A stretch of DNA of 64,000 nt from Anseranas semipalmata (lineage: Eukaryota > Chordata > Aves > Anseriformes > Anseranatidae). A program made the translations under genes and the position numbers. The stretch spans positions 655,993 through 719,992 of the forward strand of contig VXAA01006068.1 in assembly GCA_013399115.1 (NCBI GenBank). The letters are read 5' to 3'. The notes below the pieces were generated by a model. It was not told where the DNA came from. It searched no databases and saw only the letters and a program-made list of their open reading frames with translations. Positions 26,463 to 49,848 of this stretch are shown here, piece after piece (within the stretch, counting starts at the first letter, position 1; each line of letters begins with the position of its first letter).

Positions 26463-29245
26463 CTTAAAAAAGAAACAAATGAATTTATCTATGAGTTCAT
26501 CTACCCAAAGAAAACATTACTGAGAATAACTTTTGTCAATTTACACTTTAGAGGAACAAACCCAAGAATTGCTATCTTAAGGTAACTCTTTAGATCATTT
26601 GCTCTATAAAATACACCACGCATTGCAGTTTTTTTGCACTATTTCATGCTGACAATACCTACTTTTTGCCTTTATTGTCATCTTCAGAACAAAACACACC
26701 ATGATAAGGTCAACCATATCTTTCCAGCTCCCAAACCAGCAAGCATATCCTTTTGGTAAGGCTATATTCATACTTTCATAGGTGGAGAAGAATTCATCTT
26801 CAGAAATTATTGTTACAGAAGATATCAAAGGATATAGCACAACAAGGTAATAACATTCATACTGGAAATGTAATGACTGTTATTATATAGGAATTAGGAG
26901 TTCTTAAAAGAATTTTCTTAAATTTAGTAGCTAGCTCTTGCATCTTTTTGAACAGGGTCCAGGAAATTTTTGTAATTGTCCATACCCCCAGAAACCATTC
27001 TAGGCTTCTACAGAAAGGCATACCTGCTCTCCAGTCAGTGTTGCAATGGATGGACCTGGGATCACAAATAATTGCTCAGCCATTGGATTAGCAATCCTAC
27101 AATCCTTCTTTCACTACACTGTAGGAAAATCAAAGCCCTGCAGCACTAGAGCTTCTTAGGGCTTTACAAACTGGGCTGAGCTCACTGAAGCCAAAATTTC
27201 GAAACCTTGTTCTTCCAATGCAAGAACTCGAAAGCATAAATAAAGCTATCGGGATCCAAGTTCAAACAAAAACAAAAGAATACATTTCTTCAAGAAAACA
27301 GAGAATATATTTATTCAAAAAATTGTTACTAGGCCTGTAGAACACATTGCTAGATGTTGCTGTTGATGCAAAAAATGTACACATGTTCAAACCAGAAGAC
27401 TGAACAAGTATTTGAAGGAAGATCCACTGAGAATTTCCAAAATAGACATAAACCAAATCCTGCTCAGGAAATTCAAAACTAAAAACGGTATTCAGGGAAA
27501 TATCATATTTGTTTATTTCATTCCTAACTTTCTCTAGATAAACACCTATGGCCATGTCAGTGACCGAACTGTCCTTATGTAAAGCTGTGCCCAATGTACA
27601 TGCCATCTCTCAAAACCCCAGACTTTTATTTAAGCTCCAGACTTTTACCCCTCTGGTAGCCTCCAGAGGCTTTGAGATCTAGAGTGGGAAGTGACATCTG
27701 GAGAGGAGTCTGGAGGATCTGGAGATCTGGAGGATCTACAGCAGAACTGAGGCTTGACTGTCCTTTCAACTGTAAGACAGTATGCCTGGAACATACATGC
27801 TCCCCCCCCCACACTTTTTCAGTGTCCACATCAAACATGGAGTCTGTCTTTTTTTCCAGAAAGAACTTCTACATATGGGACAAATCACTTCTCGTCCAGG
27901 GACTACAGATCTGGCACACATCTAATAGGTGAATTTAACTAATGGTGCATGGTTCCAAAGATGGAAACTGTATCCTGCGGTAGAAACAGAATCCTGCCTT
28001 AAGAAAGGCTATAGGGCTGACAGCCCAAGAACTCTGCAAAGACAGTCTCCAGAAGTAAAAGGAAGACAGAATCCACATGTCCTGACAGAGTCAAGAGGAG
28101 CATGGGCAAACCCATGGACTGGACAAACAGGCAAAAAGGGAAAAGGCAAAGGAGGGATGAGAGAAAAATTAATAACATAGGACTAGAGTTTAAATTTGCT
28201 GGGGGAAAAGTAAAGCTTGCAAATTTCCCTATTATGCATTTATGAAGACAAATGGTGTCTTCTCACTGCTTGTGGCATATAATCATCTGAAGTGTGAATG
28301 TCCACCTGGACAATCTCTTCAAGGAATACGATACTTTAACACTAATATACTTGCCAAAAAGCATAATAAAGTCAACCCCCAATAAATTGCTTTTCTTGTA
28401 TATTTTTTTCTTCTTGTTTTCATTCTTCTAGAATATTTGTATAAGAATTAAAATGTACAGTCATTAATGACTACTCACATTATATACCTGTGGTAGTACT
28501 AAGTATTTTTCATGTACAAAAGAAGACATACTGTCTAACCACAAGTACTAAAATGGAAAAGAAAGGATGTATAACTTTAAGGAATAGATATACGGGGAGT
28601 GTCTACACTTCATATTGTGTTGATGTGCAAGATGCCACTTAATAAATTAGTCCAAATAATGGAAGCAGCTTAGTCATTGCTATAGAGAGTGCTGTTCCAG
28701 AACATCATATGCAAGCATATGTAAATAATCCTGGTGATTTCTTTCCTGCTGTAATATTCTCCCAATGCTGCTAGATGGTAAGGCTCACTTCTGTTATAAA
28801 GTGAAACCCAGTTAAACCCAGATCACCTCCTCAAATTTATTTATTTTCCTTAGTATTTTATTACTGCAATAAGAACACATGATCAATATTTCCAGTCAAC
28901 TGACATGTCACAAGGCAATGAAATACCCATGTTGAAGAAATTCAAAATTCCGTGAGTATACACATTTTACGCTTTTTTTTCCACTCATCTTCTAGAGCAC
29001 TGTAAATGCTCAGCCCCCATATGGTTCTGTGACTTGAACAGGGAGCCTGAGGGGGTATACAGCTCAACATGGTAGCTTGTAATCATACTGAGTTATCAAT
29101 CAATCTAGCTGGAAATGTCAACAGTGCTTACTGTTTGTTCCATATTGTGCTTTTTTTAAAGAACTGCATTTGTTTGAAAAGCCACATATTACTAATATGT
29201 AAACAAATATAAAACATTCTAGAAAAAAAACACTAAAACACTTAC
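26463..29245 (-). other. CPNE8 intron of 2.8 kb
   Basis: It contains a small tandem repeat at 27,709-27,737 and a 114-codon open frame in the gene's direction (27,262-27,606), described in the findings. No transposable element is recognised. Confidence 0.8.
27709..27737. repeat. Mini tandem repeat, period 17
   Basis: TCTGGAGGATCTGGAGA is followed directly by TCTGGAGGATCT. Related GGAG words lie just upstream. Confidence 0.85.
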
Positions 29246-29303
29246 CATCAAACTCTGCTGGTCCTACCCCCACTATAATTATTGACATTGGAAGCTTTGA
29301 GGC
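29246..29303 (-). CDS. CPNE8: CPNE8 coding exon: GVGPAEFD segment
   Basis: The 58-base exon encodes ASKLPMSIIIVGVGPAEFD plus the first base of an alanine codon. The IIIVGVG-AEFD block is strongly conserved in copines. The acceptor is TTTTGAAG, with a long pyrimidine tract upstream, and the donor is GTAAGT. Confidence 0.95.
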
Positions 29304-36419
<7,116 letters not shown>

Positions 36420-36547
36420 CTGGCTACATGATTAATTACAGGGGCAAAATTTGTTGGTCCATAAAGCTGGACGGATTTTAGACTCCTATAATATGCCTCC
36501 ATTACACCATCAATGCCATGGCAGTACGGATTTTGAGGGTTTCCATT
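36420..36547 (-). CDS. CPNE8: CPNE8 coding exon: copine domain, [12 protein letters not shown] segment
   Basis: The 128-base exon encodes 42 residues from [15 protein letters not shown] to INHVA, plus two bases of an arginine codon. The [19 protein letters not shown] stretch is a hallmark of the copine domain. The acceptor is CATTAG and the donor is GTAAGC. Confidence 0.96.
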
Positions 36548-39408
<2,861 letters not shown>

Positions 39409-39455
39409 CATTTGAGGCTGTGAAGTCAATAGCTACCGTGAAATTGATTTGGGTT
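39409..39455 (-). CDS. CPNE8: CPNE8 coding exon: MIDAS metal-binding strand
   Basis: The 47-base exon encodes TQINFTVAIDFTASN, with split glycine codons at both ends. DFTAS is the D-x-T/S-x-S form of the metal-ion-dependent adhesion site motif used by copine A domains. The acceptor is TTTACAG and the donor is GTAAGA. This short exon is essential to the fold, so its loss would remove the metal site. Confidence 0.95.
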
Positions 39456-40478
39456 CTGTAAAATAAGCAAATACGAATCTTATTAATAGCTTAACTGTTT
39501 GAAAAATAAATGAGAGATGATATTGGTTGTGGACAAGTATAGGACACTGACTTTCTAATACAGAAAATACACACTGAAAACACTTCTGTAAGATTCCAGG
39601 AAAGAACTACACAACACCATTTTATTAACACATTGAAAACAGTTACTTTACTCCACCCCTCCTTTTTTCATTGTTTAGGAAAAATCCTAAATCAACAGTA
39701 ACGTTATTATGATCCATGTACATTATTAATTCATTTTCAACAGTAACACTGATTTCTCCTTGGACATAGTTTCACCCTAGTCACAGAAGACTTTGACAAG
39801 GCAAGTAGGGTTTTACTAACCTGCTCTTAACACTAAAACCACGTCTTCAGTCAGAATGTGTTTGAAATCATGCTATACATAAAATCTTTGGAGGGGACAG
39901 CACAGTTTTTGGCAGGAGATTTCATTCATGTGAATATAGTCAATACTTTGAGTGAGTGTATCAAGGAAAATTTTGGAAGATGAAAGTAAATCTGGGAGAA
40001 AGAATTTCGAGCAGTAGCTAAGTAAAGCCATTATCATGCATGAACCAATTGTTAGCATACTATGATTGTCAGAAAAATTAATCAGTAGTGGACTTACAGA
40101 GTGACAATCCAATTAAATGCAGTTCTGTTCCGTAACTTCTTTCAGGACAAAATACTGCCATTCTGGAGATAATCTCTTAGCTAGTAAGACTCTAATCAGG
40201 CAGAAGAGTTTGGATGGATTTGAAAATTGACTTTTTACTCGGACCAAGTCTTTCACATCTTCCTTCAAATTTCTGCCTCTCAGTGTGCACTGCTATGAAC
40301 TTACTGACCAAATTAGCAAAGATTAAAGCTCTTCAAAAATTACTGAACAGATTTATCTCATGCACATTTAGATTAAATATCAACAGTCTGACACCTGGCC
40401 TCGCAGTAGAGGATTCACCATTCAAATAACCTTAAGCGCCCAGAGAAAATACTATTTATTTCATAAAAATCTGGGTAC

Positions 40479-40501
40479 AAAAAAAAAAAAAAAAAAAAAA
40501 A
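40479..40501. repeat. A23 homopolymer
   Basis: Twenty-three consecutive A. It could be the tail of a retroposed sequence on the plus strand, but nothing upstream is recognisable. Confidence 0.9.
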
Positions 40502-43500
40502 TTGCATGGAATCATTTTATTACACTGATCAAGGCTTACACAAACTAAGCTAGGTATGGGTGGACTCTGCCTCCAAAAAGTAGCAAAACCCCACCAACAC
40601 TCACAACATCAAGAAGAGTCATGCAGTTCCTTGGAATGCTGTCAGCCCAGAGCATGTCTAAAAATGCTGTGGTCTCAAAATGGACTTGAATGAAGAACAG
40701 GGAAGCTGCTGCAGTCTCTGAAAAGTTCAGAGACCTAAGCTTTATGAGATACGCATTCTGCTAGTAATTCTGCATTCTGCTTTATGCAGCTTCACCAAAA
40801 ATATACTATTGTTAACGGAATGGCAAGTCAGATTTTGTTTGTCAGTCCCTGTGGCTTCTTAGCCAAAATGTATTTCTGCACCATCAGTTAGTTGCAAGAA
40901 TAAAGATCCTAAGATGTGCATGCCAACTAGTTTTCTATCACCATCACTGAGTGTGCAGTAAAGTTGTCTTCCTCAGGTAAGAAACAGGTTAGGAAAAACA
41001 ACAACAACAAAAGGCTAACACAGTACCATTCCTGTTTTTATTCTTAGAGTCCTTACTGGCATTGCTAAACAAAACTGCTTGTGGACTGCCATCTCCCTAT
41101 ACTTAAATTTTAAGGGTTTTAGTGTGGTGCAATGTTTGAAGAGTAATACAAGACTCTTAAAAGCATTACATGCCATGTACATCAAGAACAGAAATTCTTC
41201 AGCTGGCTGAAGAACATGTCACTGAGAAAAAAATCAAACAATTTTTCCTCTGCTTAAGAACAGCAACACTTATTCATAAAGTCATTTCCTGCGTCAGCTA
41301 TTCAGTTCCAAACGGTAAGAAGAAAAAGAGTTTTGCAGATTCTGAATGCAAGACAGAAACAAGAGAAAGCACAATATAAGAAGACAAATTAAAAAGGAAA
41401 ACGGCTAACAAAAGAAAAAATATTAAAACTACATCTAAAGCCAAAACGAACAAATTCACATTTCATGTGACAAAAAATAATGACTGACAGCATGAGTTTC
41501 GGAAGTATTCCTCAAAGAGATGTGTCTGTGCCAAATGTACACTGCTCCAGATTACATAAACCCATCTGGTAAACTAGAGGAAATCTCCCTCCCATTTACA
41601 ATTCATTGTAATCTGGACTACAATTTTTCTGCAAGCAGAAGACTATGTATATTACAATTCGACAACTATAGAAGTCATTATATAAAATAAGATCAAAACA
41701 GATGTCTACATTTCTAGAACAGAAATGTATGTACATTTCCAAGATACTGCTATAGAAAAACATGCAAGAACTTAAACCAGTTACTTAATTTTCTAACAGT
41801 TTATAGATGGAATGTACATAGATCAGAATTCAGTTTCCTAAATACAAGTTCCTAATGTTATTTTAGAACCCCTAGTGAACTTACTATACCACGGAAATTT
41901 TTAGGAGTCTAAAATGGCACGAAATGCCCATGTACAGGCAACTGGATCTCACTCTTAATGCAACTGTCACATTGTATTATGGACTCATGGCCACACAGGG
42001 TGTCACTCATGTCTTACAGAGGATCAGGAAAGCTAGAACAAATTCAGTTAGGACAAACTTGTGATTGCCCTATGTTTTCAATGACCATTTCATATATGTT
42101 TCATATATACATACATAACATATCTGAAATGTCCCTCTAAGTATGATCTCATGGAAAAGAGACATAGAAGACTAAGTCACACAAGGTACTAGTGTCCTCT
42201 GGCAAAAGGAATAATAAATTGCAAAAAGGTACAAAATAAAGGTCAACCCTTGTAGTTAAAATTATCAAAATGCAATTATAGATATTTTTTTGAACACAAA
42301 ACTGGGTGCTCAAAGTTCAAACAAATGATATAACTTCAGGTAAGTACCACTGGAGAAAATACTTTCAAAAGCAGCTGTACTATTGTGAACATGTATGTTG
42401 AAAGATTATTATGAAAAGGTATTAATTTCCCTAGTGCTTCACCAGGACTGAAAAAAAATAACTGTGCATAACTAGAAAACTAATTTGGGAAGGCTGATTT
42501 AGAAGCTGTGTGTTGTGGAAACACCAGATACATCTAATTTGGGAGTCAAGAAGGATGACTGGAAAATTAAACTGGATGACATTTTACAAAATGTTTTCAC
42601 AGTAATACACGTTATTCTGGAAACAAATTAAAAGTAATGAATATATCTGACAGTTCATTGTCTTGTTTTTTTTCTACTGCATTTTTTATTTCTTTTTAAC
42701 AGAATAATTTTTAGGTTCTATCAAGTGCACATTATTAGGTTACTATTGTTATTAATATGTTAGCCTTCATTAACAATAACATATTTTTGACGAGATCTTT
42801 GACTACTATATTTTGTGTAACAGACAGTAGCTGAAAAAAAATTTCATTCAGTATAAGGATGCTCAAATTTTAAAAAAGCATCTAAAATTGAAGTCTTCGA
42901 GACAAATTTAGATGCACGATTAAATGATCCAAATTTTAAAACACACCAAGAAAACCAAAGCTTTATTTAAGATGCTTAACTGGTTGTTTTTACAAAAGTC
43001 TTCTAAGCTTAGAGCTATATCTGAACTATGAAACGTAACTGTAGTAAAATCATCTATCTGCATAATGATTATTTAGGATGGACATGCTGAGCCACCTTAG
43101 TGTTTAACTCAGGACAATTTAAAACAATACAAAGAGCTGTTTCCTACTATGCTGAGGACAACTAAACAAGTATTTATGTGAAAATTGTCAATGAAACTTG
43201 GGGTGTTTTCACGATTAGTTGAGTGCTCTTAGAAGGGACATACAGTGTTACTCTAAACAAGAAGAAAATCATTTTCTAAATAGTGCTCAAAATTACACAA
43301 AACGTTAACTGTTTGATTTTGTCCTAACTGTATGTAGAGTATCAAAAAATAAACGAACCGGTCACTAAGCTAGAACCATACCAAAAGGTAAGACCGAATG
43401 TGTGAGAGAAACAAAGATTCTGAACGCATGCAGGAAGCACGAGGCATGCACTTATTCCTAGGGAATCTTGAAAAGGAAAAAACTTCTTCTTTACAGTTAT

Positions 43501-43885
43501 ATATGAATGCTGTATTGTTATCCCTGTATGTTTCTCTAAAAACCTTAAAATGCCACTGTAACACACTTAAGATGCAATATGGAACACAAATACCTCACAT
43601 TTAGGGAATTTTCCCAAACTTAGAGGCACAATATGGGTTAGATTTTAGTTTAGAGAAGCATAGAATCTACATAGTACTATGCTATAGAAAATGCAATTTA
43701 CAAGACAATAATTTAGTATATACAAACCACAGAAGACCTAAGACATTCTAATTATGCTGAATTTTACAGAAAAGCCACACTCTGTTTAGGTACAATGACA
43801 CACAGCATTACTCAATTATATAATGCACCAGTTTGTGAAAGGACAAAATCACCATACTGGTAACTGTTTGACCTATACAGATATC

Positions 43886-43902
43886 AAAATAAAATAAAAT
43901 AA

Positions 43903-43943
<41 letters not shown>
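43886..43943. repeat. AAAAT/AAT compound microsatellite
   Basis: A few AAAAT units run into about 14 AAT units. It is uninterrupted, so probably length-variable between individuals. Confidence 0.95.
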
Positions 43944-44369
43944 CAAGGTTAGAAAAGCAGTAAGTATAAGAAGTACTCAAAAATTATCAAGTTCCTGAAT
44001 TCAACCCCCTACCTATCAACTCACATGACCATCATTAATAACGTGATCAGATACAGTCTGAAACCCACCCATCCATCTCTCCTACCCAACCCACCCAAGA
44101 GCAAAATCTTCTTCAAAATCTAGGATGGGCAACATTCAGTATTTCCATTTATCCTCAGAGCATTCTGTTTCACTTACTGCACACTACCAAAACCCTGCCC
44201 TGATGACAATACTATTCATTTATTTAGTGACTTTTCCATGGCTGTTATCACTATTGCTTCACAACAAATTTATTTCCTCAGCATACTTGTGAAGTGAAGG
44301 GACCTTACAGCTGTTCTACAGATGCAGAATTGAAATGCTGGAATTAAACACATCTATTCATTTTGCCTG

Positions 44370-44390
44370 TTTTTTTTTTTTTTTTTTTTT
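44370..44390. repeat. T-run
   Basis: About 21 consecutive T. Confidence 0.9.
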
Positions 44391-47300
44391 CCAGCTTATA
44401 TAGCATTGCACCTCTCGTCTTCAGTATAAGCACACAACTTATATTGACCTTAGTACTGACGAGGAATGTGCAGCACTACTGCTGACTTAGTGAGGCGCTC
44501 AAGAAAGAAAAGTCTGATTCACGTGATTTGACTGATATCACAGAACACCACTGTGGAAGACTCAACAGATAAAATCATTGCTCTGAGGAAACTTAACTGC
44601 CATAACAATGAGACTTCTGTGATGGAAGAAGATACCATTTTATGAAATCTACTTTTTATTACAAACATCATGTTTTATTAAAACATGTCATTCCCAAAGT
44701 AGAAGGTTCATGCTTTATCATACTTGGTCATTCCCTCAGAACAATATTTTTTATACAGCGAGCCTGATTGAAGGAGGAACTCTAGTTTTCTACATTACTG
44801 TATAATGAAAAAAGGTGTGCCCAATAAGGGATACTGCTCTGAATGGCAAGAGAAATTTTGTCAAGAGAAATCAAAAGATCTGCAGAAGGAGACACTGCCA
44901 CATCTAAAATAATTAAAGAACGCAGAATAGTAAAATGCTAGCAGAATTTCTCACAAGGAGAGGCAGGAAGGCCCTGGGAAGTGGAAACGACAAACTACTT
45001 GAGGCAAAGGTTCAAGGCTTTCCGGTCATTATTTTAAAATATTTCTAATTCCCTAGATTTTTCAAAAGTAAGGTCTTTCTGATAAGGACATTCATTTAAT
45101 GAGGTTATGTCACTGCTTTTTCAGCTTCACATTCCCCAACGAGCTAAATGAGAAGCTCGCGACACCCACTACTTCAGTGAGGTTGCAAGGTCATGAGGCT
45201 GTGTACAAAAGCCACTAAAACTTTGCCATCTGGCTAGGCAGGCCAAGGTGCTGAATGTCCTGACCCAGGGGAGGGCTCAGGCAGAACGTTCAAGCACAGC
45301 AATGGGCCTTGTGGACTCACAGCTGGAAAGACCACTAGTACCACCATCTAGCTGGTATAGAAAGACACCATCTGTTTGGTACCAGGTTGGGTGATCTTAT
45401 CCTTTACTACCACGAGAAGTAACAAAAGTATCTTACAAGTAACAGTAACCTTCACCATTGCACAGGTATTTTGTTTGTGTATTTCAGAGAGCAAGGTGAA
45501 ATCTATCCTCTTTCAGTAAGGGCTCTATCAGAACTGATACACATAAGGGAACAAACTAAGCATGGTTGTAGCTTTTGACTAGGCTTGACAGCATTAGATT
45601 TTTAAACAGTACATCAGAGGAAAACATGAATTTCCTCCTGTGGCTTCAGAGTGAAAACCAGCTGGTCTGTTAGCAGGGGGCAGTTGGTGAAGGCTTGAGA
45701 ATCACTTATTGTGCAGAAATCTGTAACTGAGCTAATGGAGTAACTAACACTACCAAGGGTCTGTGTCATCACCATGGCATTTAGTCTAAAAAGTCCCCAG
45801 TGATAGTAATTTTTAATTTTCCCTTTGCAGATGCTCGCAAATGCTGCATCGACATAAAGAACCTTTTCCTGATAAAAGCTGTACAAGATATTCCTCCTAT
45901 ATAGTTTTATTACTCCTAATTATTCTCCAAGGATACGATATACCTGGTTAAGCCTCTATGATACATAGCTATGGCAGCCCTTGCTTCACAGCTATATCTC
46001 AACTAGGTCTCCTCGGAACATCAAATATGTATGCCATTACGTTATAGGCTGTACTGGTTGGATGAAAATAGCTGTCATAAAAGCAGTTTTAAATTTCCAT
46101 TTTGACCATCAATGATTCAATACAGTTCAGTTAAAAATGAATGCCCAAAGCCTTTACAATCCAAACAACATGTGGGTGTTCATATTGTAGAACCTGGATG
46201 AAGGCAAGTTTTAACATGATGGTGGGGAAACTGTTCCTTTTAACTTCCACTAATCTGGGACAGAAAAGACGACTTAACACTTTTGGATTAAAAGAGGATT
46301 CAGCTCTGGAAATTTTCATGATTTACAAACGTCTGAAGTAGCATGTTAGCTCACACCCTATTCTAGTAAGTCAATCTAGAAACTTTTGTACAGAAATGTC
46401 CTTTCTGTACACTACATTTTGCAGCTTTTTGGCTCCTAGTCTCTCTTCCAAATAAAACAGAGCAGCCTGTAACTAACCTACCTTAACAGATTTTTTAAGT
46501 GTTTCACAGTCATTCCCGTAAACCAGGATTATTTCAACTCCATTCCTCTTCAAGGCAATATCACTCATATTCCTGGCTAAGTCATATATTGGGAGATGTT
46601 CTGACAGGAAAATATGCTATTAATTGGAAGGTGGTAGGAAAAATCTGATTTTGAAATATACATTCATCTTTAGCACAATGTACCCTATTTTAAATGTGGG
46701 AAAGTCAGTGTAGTAAAACATGATTAAGTATCAAGACACATGGAAAAGCCAGCTACTAAAATGGTACCACTTGATGCACCACAGAGATAAAAGAGACATC
46801 CATCTCTTTCCTACCATACTACTATAAAATCCAGTGTTCTGTAGTAAAAGTAAATTAGAATTTATGGACAAACGACTATTTCATTCTTCATGACTCTTTT
46901 AAAAAACAAAAAAACAGTCACACTGATGATACTTATAATGGAAATCCCAATTAAACACATGCAGACTCAAAATACAAATCAAATCAATACTGTAATCCCA
47001 ATTTGTTACAGTTAAAGCTGCCAAGTTTTCCATTAAATCAGTATTAGTTCTAGACACTTCAAATCAATTACAATGAAAGTTCTGAACATGAAATATTTCA
47101 TAAGCATCCATTTATAGAAGACCCAATACTGTGCGTATTGCAGAACCAGTGTTTTCTTTCCCTTGCCTAACTAAATGAAAGGAAAACAGGGAACTAAAAA
47201 TTTTGGAAAACATACTTGATGGAAAAACAGACTGATAAATGAGGAAATCTCCACTTCTCCCTCCCTCTGAAATCTGTCAGCTGGACTGAAACTGATATAT

Positions 47301-49048
47301 GGTAGTATTAAATGAGATGAGGGAAGGAAGAGGAAAGCAAAATTACTCTGAGATTCAGTCTCCTGGTCATGTTTCCAAAGAACAAAACTGTATAGGTTGC
47401 AGAAGGAAAGGTAACATTTTATAAAAACCTTTACAGTTTTCACTGTCATGTACTTAGAAATAACTGTATGAATCACTAAACAAGACTATGTATAAAATAA
47501 TTAAATGATAAGTATTACTGCTCAGACTTCTAAATACAGAGCATTCTACTAAATTATACTCCAATGCTTTATAAAAAAGAGAGGAAAAATCTTTACAAGT
47601 AGTAATTATTAATGTCACAAGACTTTGATTTGCATTTAGAGAGAAATACACAAAATATCAATAAGAATAACAAAGTATTATTTGTATTCAGAATTTCTAT
47701 TATTTGTCTACAGAATGCAGATAATTGAGTTTATTAATTGGCATTGTAACATCTCAGTAAGATATGTGATAACTCAACCTGAAAAGATTACATATGTACC
47801 CACTCTATTCTTGTCTTTCCAAACTTAAATAAAACTTGATTCCTCCATTCCTTTTCCAGACCCTCCTTGTAGAGACAAACTTTGAATGAATGAGGGATAA
47901 GATAAATTATGGCATATATACATACAATACACTTCAAAGAACAAACAGTTATACCAGAGGTAAAAACATTTCTTCATTTGTGTAAACATGTACCTCATTC
48001 TGTGCAAACTTTTGGTAAACATGGAAGGATGGTCATTTTCTGCTTCTGTTAATGTACATGACAGGAATGTTCCTGAGAAAGGCAACAGTGGTACTAATAA
48101 AAGTGAGTTGTTTCTTTCAACTTCTAGGATTCCCTACCAAAAACAGAACACTTGCACAAACCAGAAGGGTTCCACAACAGATTGACCATGATACATTCAG
48201 AAAAATTTCAATTATCAAAGTATTGTTCTGTTATCTCAGGTAGCTGTCTATCTTTCACTCACAGTGTTTTACTCTAAGACACAACAATCCATAGTGGTCA
48301 CTGGAAACAGAAACACAGAATTAACTGGGGTCCTACCCATGGTAATCTAGATGCCTCAGAACAGTTTGTAAAGCAAATGCACTGATAGAATTCCTTATTG
48401 CATATAGAGTTAACATACTTTTTCAGATGTTAAAGCTGTAGTAGTATTGTCACAGTATGCCTGACCCATATTATGAAGTTTTATTTTTGCTAAACTAACA
48501 GATTCTAACACAATCAACAAATGAATTAAATCCTCTCTGAGAAACTGTAGGATCCATAGAGTAGAAACAAAAAGACAATAAGTATTCCATCAGGAGTATT
48601 TCCAGACAACTGAACTGAAGATAAGTATAGCAACTCTAGAAGAGCTTGATCAGTTTTGGTCCAGAAGCATCCTGGAACAAAATGCAGGGGCCCTGAGGGT
48701 ACTAAAAAGCATTAATGGCCCTAACCAGCCCCACCTTGGCCCTCTACCACACTATGGGTCCTGGAGCCCCATTTCAGCTTCTTCAATCCCTCATGTCAGA
48801 GGAATATGGGTCAGCCATGCCCATGGACTGACTTCCTGGCTTGACCTCCCTGCCATGTCACCACAGACCCACCTGGTAATCACTGAACCTGATCCTGACC
48901 GTGATCGGTGGTTTGACTTCCCACCCTGACCTTGGTCTGCCTCATCACCACAAAATTCCTTGAAAATCTGGACTCTTAACTGAACCTGGCCAGCATCTCA
49001 GAGCCTGCCCTGCTTGCCTTGTTCATATACTGTGTAACTGGGCCCTTG

Positions 49049-49848
49049 TGTATTGGGTTTACGTGGCATGAGTTTGGTAGCAGGGGGCTGTAGGAGTGGC
49101 CTGTGTGAGAAGAGCCCAGCAGCTGCCCCAGGTCAGGTAGGAGCCAGTTCCAGCTGGCTCCAAAAGGGAGCTGCTGCTGGCCAGAGCCGAGCCAGTGAGC
49201 AATGCTGGCTGTGCTGCTGTGAGGGCAGATTTAAGAAAGGGAAAAAACTGCTGCACAACAGCAGCTGGGAGAGAGGGGGGAGAAACAGCCCTGCAGGCAC
49301 CCAGGTCAGTGCAGAAGGAGGGCAGGAGGGGCTCCAGGCACCGCAGCAGAAGTTCCCCTGCGGCCCGTGGAGAGGCCCATGGTGGAGCAGGCCGCCCCCC
49401 TGCAGCCCATGGGCACCACACGGAGCAGGTCTCCACGCTGCAGCCATGGAGGAGCCCACATGGAGCAGGGGCAGAGAGTGACCGTGAAGGAGCGGCGGAG
49501 ACGCAGCGTTAGGGACTGACCGCAGCCCCCATTCCCCGTGCCCCTGCACTGCTCGGGGGGGGAGAGGTAGAAGAGGGGGGATGGGGGGAGGTGGTTTTAG
49601 TTTTGGTTTTTAGTTTGCTTTTAGTTTCTCACTGTTCTAGTCCATTAGTGATTAGGTAATAAATTATATCAATCTTCCTATGCCGAGTCTCTTTTTGCCC
49701 ATGACGATAATTGGTGAGTGATCTCCCTGTCCTTATCTCAACCCTTGAGCCCTTTTCATCATATTTTCTCCCCCTTTTTCTTTGAGGAGGGGAAGTGAGA
49801 AAGCGATTGTGGTGGAGTTCATCTGCCCAGGAGGGTAAAAACATCACA
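49049..49848 (+). mobile_element. LTR of a second avian endogenous retrovirus family
   Basis: This 800-base GC-rich LTR begins TGTATTGGGTTTACGTGGCA and ends ACATCACA. It has a TATA-like ATTTAAGAAA near 49,229, G-rich runs at 49,555-49,588, an AATAAA at 49,658-49,663, and the block AATTGGTGAGTGATCTCCCT that I associate with avian ERVL-type LTRs. Open frames inside it on both strands (such as 49,053-49,481) are by-products of its composition. It is followed by a primer-binding-site-like motif, so it looks like a 5' LTR. It is antisense to CPNE8. Confidence 0.88.

Noticed and set aside
26604..26840. 78-codon minus-strand frame just before the exon at 26,462, with a GTAGGT-like donor
   Set aside because: The neighbouring copine exons join perfectly without it, and no acceptor of good quality or protein similarity was seen.
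40400..40501. Processed retrocopy ending in the A23 run
   Set aside because: No upstream coding similarity, no polyadenylation signal in place, and no flanking duplication were visible.
49053..49549. Four overlapping open frames of 105-142 codons on both strands
   Set aside because: They lie inside the GC-rich LTR. Long frames on both strands at once reflect composition, not coding.
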